Shown in pieces: positions 24,779 through 33,853 of a DNA stretch of 64,000 nt. This DNA comes from Bog-159 sp049511415 (GTDB lineage Bacteria; Acidobacteriota; Terriglobia; Bryobacterales; Bryobacteraceae). Where the stretch lies: positions 62,001 through 126,000 of the forward strand of contig JBEKYC010000004.1 of NCBI GenBank assembly GCA_049511415.1, read 5' to 3'. The position numbers were made by a program, and so were the translations under genes. Under the pieces are notes generated by a model, which did not search any database, was not told the origin of the DNA, and worked only from the letters and a program-made list of their open reading frames with translations. The first letter of the stretch is position 1, and every line of letters starts with the position of its first letter.

Positions 24779-24784
24779 TATAAT
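24779..24784 (+). promoter_or_regulatory. Start-proximal -10 box of the molybdopterin oxidoreductase
   Basis: A perfect TATAAT ends eight bases before the ATG at 24793. Transcription from it would begin at or just before the start codon, so the mRNA is probably leaderless. The -35 is poor. Confidence 0.55.
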
Positions 24785-24792
24785 CGCCATAA

Positions 24793-26841
24793 ATGCCGGA
24801 GATCCGACATTCCGTCTGCGCCCTGGACTGCCCGGATGCCTGTTCGGTCCTGGTCACCATCGATGGCGACCGCGCCACCCGCCTCCGCGGCAACCCGGAT
24901 CATCCCGTCACCCGCGGATTCCTGTGCGGCAAAGTCGCGCGCTATCTGGAGCGCGAATATTCCCCCGATCGGCTGCTTTATCCCCAGCGCCGCACCGGCG
25001 CCAAGGGCGAAGGACGCTTCGCGCGCGTCACCTGGGATGAAGCTCTCGACGAAATCGCCGCCCGCCTCAAATCCATCGCCGCCACATATGGCCCGGAATC
25101 GGTTTTACCGTACAGCTTTGCCGGCACCATGGGTTTTCTGCAAGGCCAAGGCATGGATCGCCGCTTTTTCCACCGCCTGGGCGCTTCCCGGCTCGACCGC
25201 ACCATTTGTTCCTCTGCTGGCAAAGCCGGTTTGAGCGAAGCCGTCGGGCTCCGCTACGGCACCGAACCCGAGCAATTCCGCCACGCGAAGCTGATCCTGG
25301 CCTGGGGTGCGAATATTCTCGGCACCAACGTCCACCTGTGGCCGTTCGTCGTCGAAGCCCGCCGCCAGGGCGCCCGCTTCTACACCATCGATCCCCGCCG
25401 CAATCGCACCGGCGCAGCCGCCGACAAGCATTTCTTCATCAATCCCGGCAGCGACACCGCGCTGGCGCTGGGCATGATGCACGTGATCATCCGCGAAAAA
25501 CTGCACGACGCCGACTACGTGGAGCACTACACCACCGGCTTCGATGAACTGGCCCGCCGCGTCGCGGATTATCCGCCCGAGCGTGCCGCGGCTCTGACCG
25601 GCATCCCCAGTGAAGACATCGTGTCCCTGGCGCGCGAATATGCCACCACCCGGCCCGCCGTCATCCGTCTCAACTACGGCGTGCAGCGCAGCGAGCGCGG
25701 CGCCATGGCCATGCGCACCATCGCGCTGCTGCCCGCGCTCACCGGATCATGGAAGGACGTCGGTGGCGGGCTGCAGGCATCCACATCGCACGCCTTTCAC
25801 CTGAACACTGCTGCGCTGGAACAGCCTGGCCTGCAACGCCGCGCGCTCGGCCGCGAGGCGCGTATCCTGAATATGTCGCAGTTGGGCCAGATCCTGAACG
25901 AAACTTCCGATCCCCCGGTCCACGCCATCGTCGTCTATAACTCCAACCCCGCCGCCGTCGCCCCCAACGAAAACGCCGTCCACCGCGGTTTCCGCCGCGA
26001 CGACCTGTTTACCGTGGTGCTCGAACAGTTCCAGAACGATACCGCCGACTACGCCGATTTCCTGCTCCCCGCCACCACCTTCCTGGAGCATACCGACGCG
26101 TATCTGGCATACGGCCATTACTATCTGCAATTGGCGCGTCCGGCTCTTTCCGCGCCCGGCGAAGCCCGCTCCAACGTGGAAGTTTTCCGCGCCCTCGCCC
26201 AACGCATGGGCTTCGACGACCCCTGTTTCCAGGATTCCGACGACGATATGCTGCGCGCGCTGCTCGCCTCCGAGCACCCCTTCATCAAAGGCATCACCCT
26301 GGAGCAATTGGAGCGCGAGCATTCGGTCCGGCTGCACGTCGCGCCCAACGGCGATCCGTTCCTGCCTTTCGCCCATGGCGGCTTCGGCACGCCCTCCGGT
26401 AAATGCGACTTCCGCGCGGAAACGCTGGAATATACCCCGCCCAAAGAATCCCGCTTCGGCGATCCCGGCCTGCGTGCCCGTTTCCCCCTGGAACTGATCT
26501 CGCCCAAAAACGACGACAGCATGAACTCGACTTTTGGCAACCGTCCCGACAACGACGCCGCTACCGCTACCGCGCACATTCACTCGGCGGATGCCGCCGC
26601 GCGCGGCATCGCCACCGGCGATCAGGTGCGCATCTACAACGACCGCGGCGCCTGCCTCCTGCGCGCCAGCGTGGATGGCGTGGTCCGCGAGGGCGTGATC
26701 TCGGTCCCCGCGGTGCGTTGGCCCAAGCGCTCCGCCGATCGCCGCGGCATCAACGCCCTCACTTCCGAGCGCCTTACCGACGCCGGCGGCGGCCCGACAT
26801 TCTATAGTTGCCTCGTACAACTGGAGAAAAGCGGAGATTAA
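24793..26841 (+). CDS. Molybdopterin oxidoreductase (DMSO-reductase family) with [4Fe-4S] domain
   Basis: 682 residues. The N-terminal Fe4S4 ligands are C9, C13, C17 and C45 (CALDCPDACS and GFLCGK). The Mo/W-bisMGD core follows: VTWDEALDEIAARL, TICSSAGKAGLSEA, LILAWGANILGTNVH and DPRRNRTG. The C-terminal MGD-binding domain is present (SPKNDDSMNSTFGN, GDQVRIYNDRG). No Tat signal, so it is cytoplasmic, and no partner subunit is adjacent; such single-subunit members are known but their substrates mostly are not. It is followed with a one-base overlap by a small lipoprotein gene. Confidence 0.88.
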   Translation: MPEIRHSVCALDCPDACSVLVTIDGDRATRLRGNPDHPVTRGFLCGKVARYLEREYSPDRLLYPQRRTGAKGEGRFARVTWDEALDEIAARLKSIAATYGPESVLPYSFAGTMGFLQGQGMDRRFFHRLGASRLDRTICSSAGKAGLSEAVGLRYGTEPEQFRHAKLILAWGANILGTNVHLWPFVVEARRQGARFYTIDPRRNRTGAAADKHFFINPGSDTALALGMMHVIIREKLHDADYVEHYTTGFDELARRVADYPPERAAALTGIPSEDIVSLAREYATTRPAVIRLNYGVQRSERGAMAMRTIALLPALTGSWKDVGGGLQASTSHAFHLNTAALEQPGLQRRALGREARILNMSQLGQILNETSDPPVHAIVVYNSNPAAVAPNENAVHRGFRRDDLFTVVLEQFQNDTADYADFLLPATTFLEHTDAYLAYGHYYLQLARPALSAPGEARSNVEVFRALAQRMGFDDPCFQDSDDDMLRALLASEHPFIKGITLEQLEREHSVRLHVAPNGDPFLPFAHGGFGTPSGKCDFRAETLEYTPPKESRFGDPGLRARFPLELISPKNDDSMNSTFGNRPDNDAATATAHIHSADAAARGIATGDQVRIYNDRGACLLRASVDGVVREGVISVPAVRWPKRSADRRGINALTSERLTDAGGGPTFYSCLVQLEKSGD

Positions 26842-27368
26842 TGACCAAGGTATCGACGGCTATCCTCGCCCTGACCCTCGTCCTCATTCCCACCGCCTGC
26901 AAACGCCACCGCCGCGTGACCGTGCAGACCATCGAAGAAACGCCCGCCCTGGCATCCGTGGTGGCCACCGCCGACACCCAGGCCGCCACGCAATTGGTCA
27001 GCGGATTCTACGGCATCGAGCAGAACTCCTGGCGCTGGACCGCCGGTAAGTTCGAGGTAGTTTTGCGCCCGCCGCGTTCGGCTTCCACCAAGGGCGCTAC
27101 CCTGCAGCTTAAATTCGCCCTCCCCGAAGTGGCTTTGGCAAAAATGAAAGGCGTCTCGCTGGCGGCGTCCGTGAATGGCACAGCACTGCTGCCCGAGAAG
27201 TATAGCCAGGCAGGACAATACACCTACGCTCGCGACGTCCCTCCGGCCTTGCTTGGCGGCGAGATCGCGCGTGTCGATTTTTCCGTGGACAAGACCATGC
27301 CGCCCAGCCCCGCCGACCGGCGCGAGTTGGGCTTAGTCGTATCTATGGTTGGGTTACAAGCTAAGTAG
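26841..27368 (+). CDS. Small lipoprotein, unknown function
   Basis: 175 residues. The ATG shares one base with the oxidoreductase stop (TAATG). Signal and lipobox are clear (ILALTLVLIPTAC). After a basic stretch (KRHRRVTVQTIEE) the mature part is a predicted beta-sandwich (RWTAGKFEVVLRPP, GATLQLKFALPE, YTYARDVPPALLGGE). No recognised domain. Coupling to the molybdoenzyme suggests joint expression, though an outer-facing lipoprotein and a cytoplasmic enzyme are unlikely to touch. Confidence 0.7.
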   Translation: MTKVSTAILALTLVLIPTACKRHRRVTVQTIEETPALASVVATADTQAATQLVSGFYGIEQNSWRWTAGKFEVVLRPPRSASTKGATLQLKFALPEVALAKMKGVSLAASVNGTALLPEKYSQAGQYTYARDVPPALLGGEIARVDFSVDKTMPPSPADRRELGLVVSMVGLQAK

Positions 27369-27370
27369 AC

Positions 27371-27982
27371 TTACTTGTGCGCGTTGAACCGCGCTTCCAC
27401 GGCGGCCCAATCCACGACGTTCCACCACGCGCCCAGATAGTCCGCGCGGCGGTTCTGGTATCGCAGATAGTAAGCGTGCTCCCACACATCCACGCCCAGG
27501 ATCGCGTACTTACCTTCCATCACCGGACTGTCCTGATTAGCCGTCGAGCTGATCTCTAACTTACCGCCGTTCGAAATCAGCCACGCCCAGCCGGAGCCGA
27601 ACCGGCCCATGCCCGCGGCTTGCAGTTTCTCCTTGAACTGGTCCAAGCCGCCGAACGTGCCGGTGATGGCTTCCGCCACGTGTCCCACCGGCGCGCCGCC
27701 CTTGCCCGGTCCCATGATGGTCCAGAACATCGAGTGGTTGATGTGCCCGCCGCCGTTGTTACGCACAGCCGTCCGGATGTTCTCCGGCACGATCGCGCAG
27801 TTGTTAGCCAGTAACTCCTCTACGCTCTTGCCGGCTAAGTCGGGCGCCGATTCGAGCGCCTTGTTTAAGTTAGTAACATAAGCGGCGTGATGCTTGCCGT
27901 GATGGATCTCCATCGTCGTCTTGTCGATGGCTACTTCCAGTGCGTCGGACGCGTAAGGTAATGCGGGAAGCGTAAATGGCAT
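27371..27982 (-). CDS. sodA: Superoxide dismutase [Mn/Fe]
   Basis: 203 residues of the cytoplasmic Fe/Mn SOD family. Start FTLPALPYASDALE, metal ligands in MEIHHGKHHAAYV (His27), GGGHINHSMFW, and DVWEHAYYLRYQN (Asp and His). The sequence GKGGAPVG and the Gln-less GGGHINH context lean towards the Mn type, but metal choice cannot be settled by eye. It begins 29 bases after gatA in the same direction, with GGAG before the ATG, so it may be co-transcribed with gatCA. Convergent with the lipoprotein gene, two bases apart. Confidence 0.93.
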   Translation of the reverse strand: MPFTLPALPYASDALEVAIDKTTMEIHHGKHHAAYVTNLNKALESAPDLAGKSVEELLANNCAIVPENIRTAVRNNGGGHINHSMFWTIMGPGKGGAPVGHVAEAITGTFGGLDQFKEKLQAAGMGRFGSGWAWLISNGGKLEISSTANQDSPVMEGKYAILGVDVWEHAYYLRYQNRRADYLGAWWNVVDWAAVEARFNAHK

Positions 27983-28011
27983 ATCGATCTCCGTGTGTCT
28001 CCAAAGTGAAG

Positions 28012-29451
28012 TTAGTTGATTGGCCCGGCGCGCTCGAAAGCGTCAGCCAGGCGAAACATGGTGGACTCGTCAAAATGTCTGGCCAGGATCTGCATGCCCA
28101 CCGGCAGTCCTTCCGGCGTCTTGCCGCAAGGCACGCTCATGCAGGGAATGCCGGCCAGATCGCCGGTAATAGTGTAAATGTCCGACAGGTACATCGCCAA
28201 CGGATCGTCGATCTTTTCCCCCAGCCGGAAAGCCGGAAATGGCGAAACCGGCGTGATAATCGCATCGACCTCCGCAAAGGCGCGCGCGAAATCCCGTGCG
28301 ATCAGTGCCCGCACCTTTTGCGCCTTCAGGTAATAGGCATCATAATAGCCCGCGCTCAGCACATAAGTGCCCAGCATGATGCGCCGCTTGCATTCCGCGC
28401 CAAAGCCTTCGCCGCGGGTGTTTCGGTACATATCGCTCAAGGCGCCGGAATCCGCCGACCGGAACGTATAACGTACGCCATCGTACCGTGCCAGGTTGGA
28501 GCTGGCCTCCGCGGTGGCGATCACGTAATAGCAGCCCACGGCATAATCCGTGGCGGGCAGGCTGATCTCGTGCATCTCGCAGCCAAGCTGCCGCAGCCGC
28601 TCGATCCCCGCCGCCATCAGGATGCCCGTTTCGCTGGTCAAATCTTTTAGATACTCGCGGGGCAGCCCAAGCTTCAGACCTTTGACATTGCCGTTGAGCG
28701 CTAGTGTGTAATCCGGCACTGGCGCCGCGGCCGAGGTGGCGTCCATCGGGTCGCGGCCAGCAATCACGCCCAGCAGCGTGGCCGCGTCCCGCACCGTGCG
28801 CGCCATGGGGCCGATGTGATCCAGAGAACTGGCGAACGCCGTCAATCCGTAGCGCGATACCCGGCCATAAGTCGGCGTCACACCCACCACGCCGCAGAAC
28901 GATGCCGGCTGCCGCACGGACCCGCCCGTGTCCGACCCCAGCGCCAGCGTGGCCGTGCCCTGCGCCACCGCCGCCGCCGACCCGCCGCTCGATCCGCCCG
29001 GCACGCGATCCGGTGATAGCGGATTCCGCACCGGCCCAAACGCCGAGTTCTCGTTCGACGATCCCATGGCGAACTCGTCGCAGTTGGTCTTGCCCAGAAT
29101 CACGCCCCCGGCCTCTTCCAGCCGCACGATGGCCGTCGCATCGTAAGGCGGCACGTAGTCGGCCAGCAGCTTCGAGCCGCAGGTGGTGCGCACCCCCGCG
29201 GTAAGGATCACATCTTTGACGGCCACCGGCACGCCCGCCAGCGGCCCCGGATCTTCTTCGCGCGCGATCTTCGCATCCACCCGTGCCGCCGCCGCCAGTG
29301 CCCGCTCGCGCGATAGAAGCAGGTAGGCATTGGTCGCGCCATTCTCGTGCTCGGCGAACCTAAGGGCTTCCTCCGTCAACTCCACGGCGCTGAAGCGGCG
29401 CGTCCGCAACCCATCCCGGATCTGGCCGATACTAAGCGACGGAATATCCAT
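28012..29451 (-). CDS. gatA: Asp-tRNA(Asn)/Glu-tRNA(Gln) amidotransferase subunit A
   Basis: 479 residues. The amidase signature is complete: the catalytic Lys in VPVAVKDVILTAG, the Ser-cisSer region GGSSGGSAAAVAQGTATLAL and GSDTGGSVRQPASFCG. GatA releases ammonia from glutamine for transamidation of misacylated tRNA in the GatCAB complex. It follows gatC by 14 bases; gatB is not in the window. Presence of gatC/gatA implies indirect Gln-tRNA and/or Asn-tRNA synthesis. Confidence 0.96.
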   Translation of the reverse strand: MDIPSLSIGQIRDGLRTRRFSAVELTEEALRFAEHENGATNAYLLLSRERALAAAARVDAKIAREEDPGPLAGVPVAVKDVILTAGVRTTCGSKLLADYVPPYDATAIVRLEEAGGVILGKTNCDEFAMGSSNENSAFGPVRNPLSPDRVPGGSSGGSAAAVAQGTATLALGSDTGGSVRQPASFCGVVGVTPTYGRVSRYGLTAFASSLDHIGPMARTVRDAATLLGVIAGRDPMDATSAAAPVPDYTLALNGNVKGLKLGLPREYLKDLTSETGILMAAGIERLRQLGCEMHEISLPATDYAVGCYYVIATAEASSNLARYDGVRYTFRSADSGALSDMYRNTRGEGFGAECKRRIMLGTYVLSAGYYDAYYLKAQKVRALIARDFARAFAEVDAIITPVSPFPAFRLGEKIDDPLAMYLSDIYTITGDLAGIPCMSVPCGKTPEGLPVGMQILARHFDESTMFRLADAFERAGPIN

Positions 29452-29465
29452 GTCTCAACGTGGAG

Positions 29466-29765
29466 TCAGCGTTCGATGACTTTCGGCACTTTGAAATAGC
29501 CCGCGCCGGATTGCGGCGCGTTCGCCAGCGCCGCGGTCGTGCCCAGCGGTGGCCGCTCGCTGTCGGCCCGCCAAGGGGCCGTTTCACCGGTATCGTACAG
29601 CACCTGCGTCATGGGATCCACGCCTTCGGTGTCGATCTCGTTCAAGCGCGCCACGTGGCCCAGGATCTCATCCAGATCCGCCTGAAACTTCCGCACCTCT
29701 TCTTCGCTCAGGTTCAGGTTCGCCAGGTCCGCCACGTAGCGCACTTCTTTCTCGGTGATCTTCAC
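29466..29765 (-). CDS. gatC: Asp-tRNA(Asn)/Glu-tRNA(Gln) amidotransferase subunit C
   Basis: 99 residues. ITEKEVRYVADLANLNLSEE opens the protein and TEGVDPMTQVL is the conserved linker that wraps GatA and GatB. It overlaps the DciA-like gene stop by four bases (ATGA) and precedes gatA, the usual C-A order. Stabilises the GatCAB complex. Confidence 0.95.
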   Translation of the reverse strand: MKITEKEVRYVADLANLNLSEEEVRKFQADLDEILGHVARLNEIDTEGVDPMTQVLYDTGETAPWRADSERPPLGTTAALANAPQSGAGYFKVPKVIER

Positions 29766-30163
29766 GCCAGCGCTTTCTTGCGCGCGATCTTATAGATGTT
29801 GCGCATGACCGGATCGGCGATCTGATCCGCATCGTCGCCGCTGGCCGCCGCGGGCAGGCTGGCGGCCGCGCGTTGCGGCCCGCGCCGCGGCGGAATCACG
29901 CGGAACTCCAGATCCTCCACCACGCCCCGCCCCAGGTGCCGTTCCAGGTTCCCCAGAATCTGCGGCGACAGCGCCATCAGTTGCTTCTTCCAGATGGGGT
30001 CTTCCACTTCCACGATCAGGCGGGTGCGCACCATGCGCGCGGCGTTGGTCCGCGCCGCCACCTTCTTGCCCACCGCCAGCGGCCATACCGCGCGTGCCAG
30101 GTTATCGGTATCGATGGCATCGCCCGAATTCAGCTTGCCGATCAATCTGCTGGCGCGTTCCAT
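29762..30163 (-). CDS. DUF721/DciA-like protein
   Basis: About 133 residues. NLARAVWPLAVGKKVAARTN and LIVEVEDPIWKKQLMALSPQ are the core of the DUF721 domain, found in DciA helicase-loader proteins and in related proteins of uncertain role. A Pro/Ala-rich linker and a C-terminal tail (DPVMRNIYKIARKKAL) follow. The ATG at 30163 is chosen; a second at 30193 would add ten residues. First gene of the gatC-gatA unit, divergent from the universal stress gene. Confidence 0.75.
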   Translation of the reverse strand: MERASRLIGKLNSGDAIDTDNLARAVWPLAVGKKVAARTNAARMVRTRLIVEVEDPIWKKQLMALSPQILGNLERHLGRGVVEDLEFRVIPPRRGPQRAAASLPAAASGDDADQIADPVMRNIYKIARKKALA

Positions 30164-30234
30164 TTTGAGGGGACGTTGAGGGGACCCGATCATTGTACCG
30201 CGTTCCGCATTACCATCAAGCTGAGGACCATCCC

Positions 30235-31104
30235 ATGATGAACCTTCCGAAAATCCTGCTCCCCGTCGATTTCTCCGCTCGCGCCAGCCACGCCGTCCGG
30301 TTCGCTCTGCCCGTCGCGGAACAGTTCCATTCGGAGATCATTCTGTTGCACGTCATGCAGCCTTACCACGAGTTCGGCGGCGTCGAACTGGCCGGCGCTA
30401 TACTGACCGACGTGATCGCCGACCGGCGAAAGGGAGTCGAGACTCGCACGCGGGAGTTCCTGGCCGCGGAACTCGCCGGGCAGCCCGTTCGCCGCCTCAT
30501 GCTGGAAGGCGATCCCGCCCACGAAATCGTGGACTGCGCCCACCGCGAGAAAGCCGGCTTGATCCTGATGCCCACGCACGGCTACGGCGCCTTCCGCCGG
30601 CTGCTGCTCGGCTCGGTCGCCGCCAAGGTCCTGCATGACGCCGATTGTCCGGTCTGGACCACCGCTCACGATGAAGCCACTGCGTCCGGCCGATTCACGC
30701 TCAAACGTATCCTTTGCGGCGTAGACGCGACGCCCGCCGGCGCGCGCGCGCTCGCCTGGGCGGCGGAACTGGCCGCCGCGTTCGGCGCCGTGCTCACACT
30801 GGTGCATCCCGTGGCGGATATCGATCCGCGCACCGAGAGCTACTACTTCTCGCCCGAATGGCGCGGATTGCTGGTGAAAAATGCGGAAGCGGAGATCGCC
30901 GAACTGCAGCAGAAAGCCGGAACTCAAGCCGAAGTGCTGATAACCACCGGTCCCGCCGCCGAGATGATCTGCGCGGAAGCCCGTAAGACCGCCGCCGACC
31001 TGCTGGTGATCGGCCGGGGCGGGGAAGCCGGCATCCTGGGCCGCCTCACCAGCCACGCCTATTCCATCATCCGCCAGTCGCCGTGTCCGGTAGTCAGTGT
31101 GTAG
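30235..31104 (+). CDS. Tandem universal stress protein (two UspA domains)
   Basis: 289 residues with two UspA domains. The first (2-140) opens KILLPVDFSARASHAVRFAL and ends with LILMPTHGYGAFRRLLLGSV, a G-x2-G-x9-G-S-like ATP-binding end. The second (about 155-289) opens RILCGVDATPAGARALAWAA and ends LLVIGRGGEAGILGRLTSHA, where the pattern is altered. GAGGAC precedes the start ATGATG. An intergenic space of about 70 bases is shared with the divergent DciA-like gene. Confidence 0.9.
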   Translation: MMNLPKILLPVDFSARASHAVRFALPVAEQFHSEIILLHVMQPYHEFGGVELAGAILTDVIADRRKGVETRTREFLAAELAGQPVRRLMLEGDPAHEIVDCAHREKAGLILMPTHGYGAFRRLLLGSVAAKVLHDADCPVWTTAHDEATASGRFTLKRILCGVDATPAGARALAWAAELAAAFGAVLTLVHPVADIDPRTESYYFSPEWRGLLVKNAEAEIAELQQKAGTQAEVLITTGPAAEMICAEARKTAADLLVIGRGGEAGILGRLTSHAYSIIRQSPCPVVSV

Positions 31105-31118
31105 CGCGAGAGTCTATC

Positions 31119-31760
31119 TCAGTAACCCTGTTCCCGCAGTCGTTCGATCGTCAAGCGCGGCTTCAGATCCAGGTTGCGCACCAGCTTCTCCACGTGCTTA
31201 GCGAGAATGTCGCATTCGATATTCACCCGGCTGCCAGGCTGGTAGGTTCCCAGCGTGGTGTGGCGGTAGGTGTGTGGGATGATGGTAACGGAAAGCACAT
31301 CGGCATCCAGCGCCGCGATGGTCAAACTGATGCCGTCGATAGCCACCGAACCCTTGAACACCAGGTAATTGTCGATCTCCGGAGGCACGCGGACCTTCAG
31401 CCACCAGTTATCGTCGCCCAGCATTTCAAGCGATAGAAACTCCCCGGTGGCATCCACGTGGCCCTGTACGATGTGGCCGCTGAGGCGTCCGTTGGGCGAC
31501 AAGGGCCGTTCCAGATTGACGCGAGCCTGTGCCCGCAGCGCACCCAGGTTGCTACGGCGCAAAGTCTCCGGGGCAAGGTCCGCGGAGAATGCATCCGCGC
31601 GCAGTTCGACGGCGGTCAGACATACGCCATTGACGGCGATGCTGGCGCCTTCCTTCAGGTCCTCCAGCACCTTGTGGCACCGGATCGCCAGGCGCGCGCC
31701 GGCATCCCGATTCTGGATCGATTCCACCGCGCCCAACTCTTCGATGATCCCGGTAAACAT
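31119..31760 (-). CDS. ribE: Riboflavin synthase, alpha subunit
   Basis: 213 residues with the internal duplication of lumazine-binding domains: MFTGIIEELGAV with VNGVCLTAVEL in the first half, and GHIVQGHVDATGEF with AIDGISLTIAALD in the second. Makes riboflavin from two 6,7-dimethyl-8-ribityllumazine. Its ATG directly follows the ribD stop with no gap. ribB/A and ribH are not in the window. Confidence 0.95.
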   Translation of the reverse strand: MFTGIIEELGAVESIQNRDAGARLAIRCHKVLEDLKEGASIAVNGVCLTAVELRADAFSADLAPETLRRSNLGALRAQARVNLERPLSPNGRLSGHIVQGHVDATGEFLSLEMLGDDNWWLKVRVPPEIDNYLVFKGSVAIDGISLTIAALDADVLSVTIIPHTYRHTTLGTYQPGSRVNIECDILAKHVEKLVRNLDLKPRLTIERLREQGY

Positions 31761-32885
31761 TCAGGCCTCTTTAACGATGTAGCCTTCCACGGCAAATTCG
31801 TCGGGGGTGATGCGGTGCAGTTCGGTGCGGCGCACGCGAATGGCGTCCGCGCGGCGGCGGCGGCCCACACCTCCGGCCATGGAAAGCGACTCCAGCCCGC
31901 CCAGAATTTTAGGAGCGTAATAGAAGTAGATCTTGTCCGCCGCTCCGGTTTCGAGCGCCGCCCAATTCACCTTGGCGCCCGCCTCGATCAGCACGGAGAG
32001 ATACTGCTGCTGCGCCACGGCCTCGATGGCGGCGCGCAGATCGGAGCGGCCGTCGCGCCCATCCAGAATCAGCACGCGCACGCCGCGGCTTTCCAGCCCC
32101 TGGCGGCGCTCGGCGGGAGCGGCCGACGTTCCGATCAGCAGCACATCGTCGGCGGCGCTGCGCACCATCTGCGAATCGAGCGGCAAGCGCAAACGCGAAT
32201 CCAGCACCACGCGCAGCAGCGGACGGCTGCGCGGCAGTCCGGTGCGATCCGTCAGCAGGCAATCGTCCGCCAGCACCGTGCCGATGCCGGTGAGGATGGC
32301 GTCGGATTCATGCCGCAGTTGCTGCACGTGGGCGCGCGCTTTGTCGCTGGTGATCCAGCCGCGATTATCATCCGGCGCCGCGATCTTGCCGTCCAATGTC
32401 AGGGCCGTTTTCAACGTCACCAGCGGCAAGCGCGTGCGCATGAAATGGACGAACGCCTCATTCAGCTTTTCGGCTTCGTCCCCGAAGACCGCGGCAATTT
32501 CCACGCGAATTCCGGCGGCGCGCAATTGGCGCAAGCCGTCTCCCGAGACCAAAGGATTAGGATCTTCGAGCGCCACCACCACGCGCGCCACGCCTGCCGC
32601 GATTAGCGCGGCGGTACACGGCCCCGTGCGTCCTTGATGACAACAAGGCTCCAGGTTGATGTACAACGTAGACCCGCGCGCGCTGTCGCCCGCCTCTTCC
32701 AGCGCCAGGATCTCAGCGTGTTTTATGCCTGCCCAAGTGTGGAAACCGCGTCCCACCACTTGTCCATCGCGCGCCAGTACGGCGCCCACCAGCGGATTGG
32801 GACTCGTCTGCGCGCTTCCCTCGCGCGCCAGATCCAGCGCCTCGCGCAGATACCGGGCGTCGGCGTCCTGCGATTGATCGGTCAT
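31761..32885 (-). CDS. ribD: Bifunctional riboflavin biosynthesis deaminase/reductase
   Basis: 374 residues. The zinc deaminase half has HAEILALEEAG and PCCHQGRTGPC; the reductase half starts near 150 (RLPLVTLKTALTLDGKIA, RGWITSDKARAHVQQLRH, DAILTGIGTVLADD). It carries out the second and third steps after GTP opening. The ATG overlaps the ftsY stop by four bases, so an essential secretion gene and flavin synthesis are co-translated. No FMN riboswitch-like sequence is seen upstream because ftsY leads the operon. Confidence 0.95.
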   Translation of the reverse strand: MTDQSQDADARYLREALDLAREGSAQTSPNPLVGAVLARDGQVVGRGFHTWAGIKHAEILALEEAGDSARGSTLYINLEPCCHQGRTGPCTAALIAAGVARVVVALEDPNPLVSGDGLRQLRAAGIRVEIAAVFGDEAEKLNEAFVHFMRTRLPLVTLKTALTLDGKIAAPDDNRGWITSDKARAHVQQLRHESDAILTGIGTVLADDCLLTDRTGLPRSRPLLRVVLDSRLRLPLDSQMVRSAADDVLLIGTSAAPAERRQGLESRGVRVLILDGRDGRSDLRAAIEAVAQQQYLSVLIEAGAKVNWAALETGAADKIYFYYAPKILGGLESLSMAGGVGRRRRADAIRVRRTELHRITPDEFAVEGYIVKEA

Positions 32886-33832
32886 TTTTCGAAAAGCGAT
32901 GCGATGAATTTTTCGGGATCGAACGGCAGCAGATCGTCCACCTTCTCGCCGATGCCCACGTAGCGGATGGGCAGATTCAACTCGCGCGCGATGGCGATCA
33001 CGATACCGCCTTTCGCCGTGCCATCCAGCTTGGTCAGCACGATGCCGGTGACGCCGGAAGTCTCCGTGAACTTACGCGCCTGCTCCAGACCGTTCTGCCC
33101 GGTGGTGGCGTCGAGCACCAGCAGCACTTCGTGCGGCGCATCCGGGATGACCCGCGCGGCGGTGCGGCGCATCTTCTCCAACTCCGCCATCAGGTTCGTC
33201 TTGGTCTGCAGGCGGCCGGCGGTATCCACGATGACATAATCCACTTTGCGGGCCCGCGCGGCTTGCAGCGCGTCGAATAACACGGCGCTGGGGTCCGCGC
33301 CCTGCTTCTGCCGGATCACGTCGGTGCCGGTGCGCTCGCCCCACACTTCCAGTTGCTCGATGGCCGCCGCGCGGAAAGTGTCGGCGGCGCACAGCAGAAC
33401 GCTGCGCTGCTCGGCGCGGAAGCGATGCGTCAGCTTGCCGATGGTGGTGGTCTTGCCGGAGCCGTTCACGCCCACCACCAGGACCACGGCGGGAGGCTCG
33501 GCCACGCGCGGCATGGCCCGCTCGGAAGCTTGCAGAATTTCGAGCAGATGTTCGCGGATCAGCCCTTCGATCTCGGCCGCGTCGCCCACCAGCTTGCGAT
33601 CCACGCGCTGCCGGATGCGCTCCAGAATCTCCTCGGTGGTGCGCACGCCGATGTCGGAGCTGATGAGCGTGAACTCCAGTTCGTCCAGCAAATCGGCGTC
33701 GATCTGCTTGGCGCCCTGCAGCATGTCTTCGAGGCGCGTGACCAGGCCCGCGCGCGTCTTTTCGACGCCGCTTTTCAAGCGCTCCAGCAGGGATGGCTCT
33801 TGTTCGACCGAGCCGAATAGCGTTTGGATCAT
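32882..33832 (-). CDS. ftsY: Signal recognition particle receptor FtsY
   Basis: 316 residues: helical N domain then the G domain with GVNGSGKTTTIGKL (P loop), DTFRAAAIEQLEVW, DTAGRLQTK and TKLDGTAKGG. The long acidic A domain of E. coli FtsY is absent, as in many phyla. The ATG at 33832 is chosen; further upstream in-frame sequence lies under the divergent epimerase gene and is not protein-like. TACAAT ends nine bases before this ATG, so the transcript is probably leaderless. Confidence 0.95.
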   Translation of the reverse strand: MIQTLFGSVEQEPSLLERLKSGVEKTRAGLVTRLEDMLQGAKQIDADLLDELEFTLISSDIGVRTTEEILERIRQRVDRKLVGDAAEIEGLIREHLLEILQASERAMPRVAEPPAVVLVVGVNGSGKTTTIGKLTHRFRAEQRSVLLCAADTFRAAAIEQLEVWGERTGTDVIRQKQGADPSAVLFDALQAARARKVDYVIVDTAGRLQTKTNLMAELEKMRRTAARVIPDAPHEVLLVLDATTGQNGLEQARKFTETSGVTGIVLTKLDGTAKGGIVIAIARELNLPIRYVGIGEKVDDLLPFDPEKFIASLFEK

Positions 33833-33853
33833 TTTGGGACTATTGTAGCAATC
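33833..33853. promoter_or_regulatory. 21-bp divergent promoter region between ftsY and the epimerase gene
   Basis: Only 21 bases separate the two divergent ATGs. The minus-strand -10 TACAAT (33842-33847) and plus-strand -10 TATTGT (33841-33846) overlap almost fully. Each -35 must lie inside the other gene, and both mRNAs would be leaderless. Confidence 0.5.
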
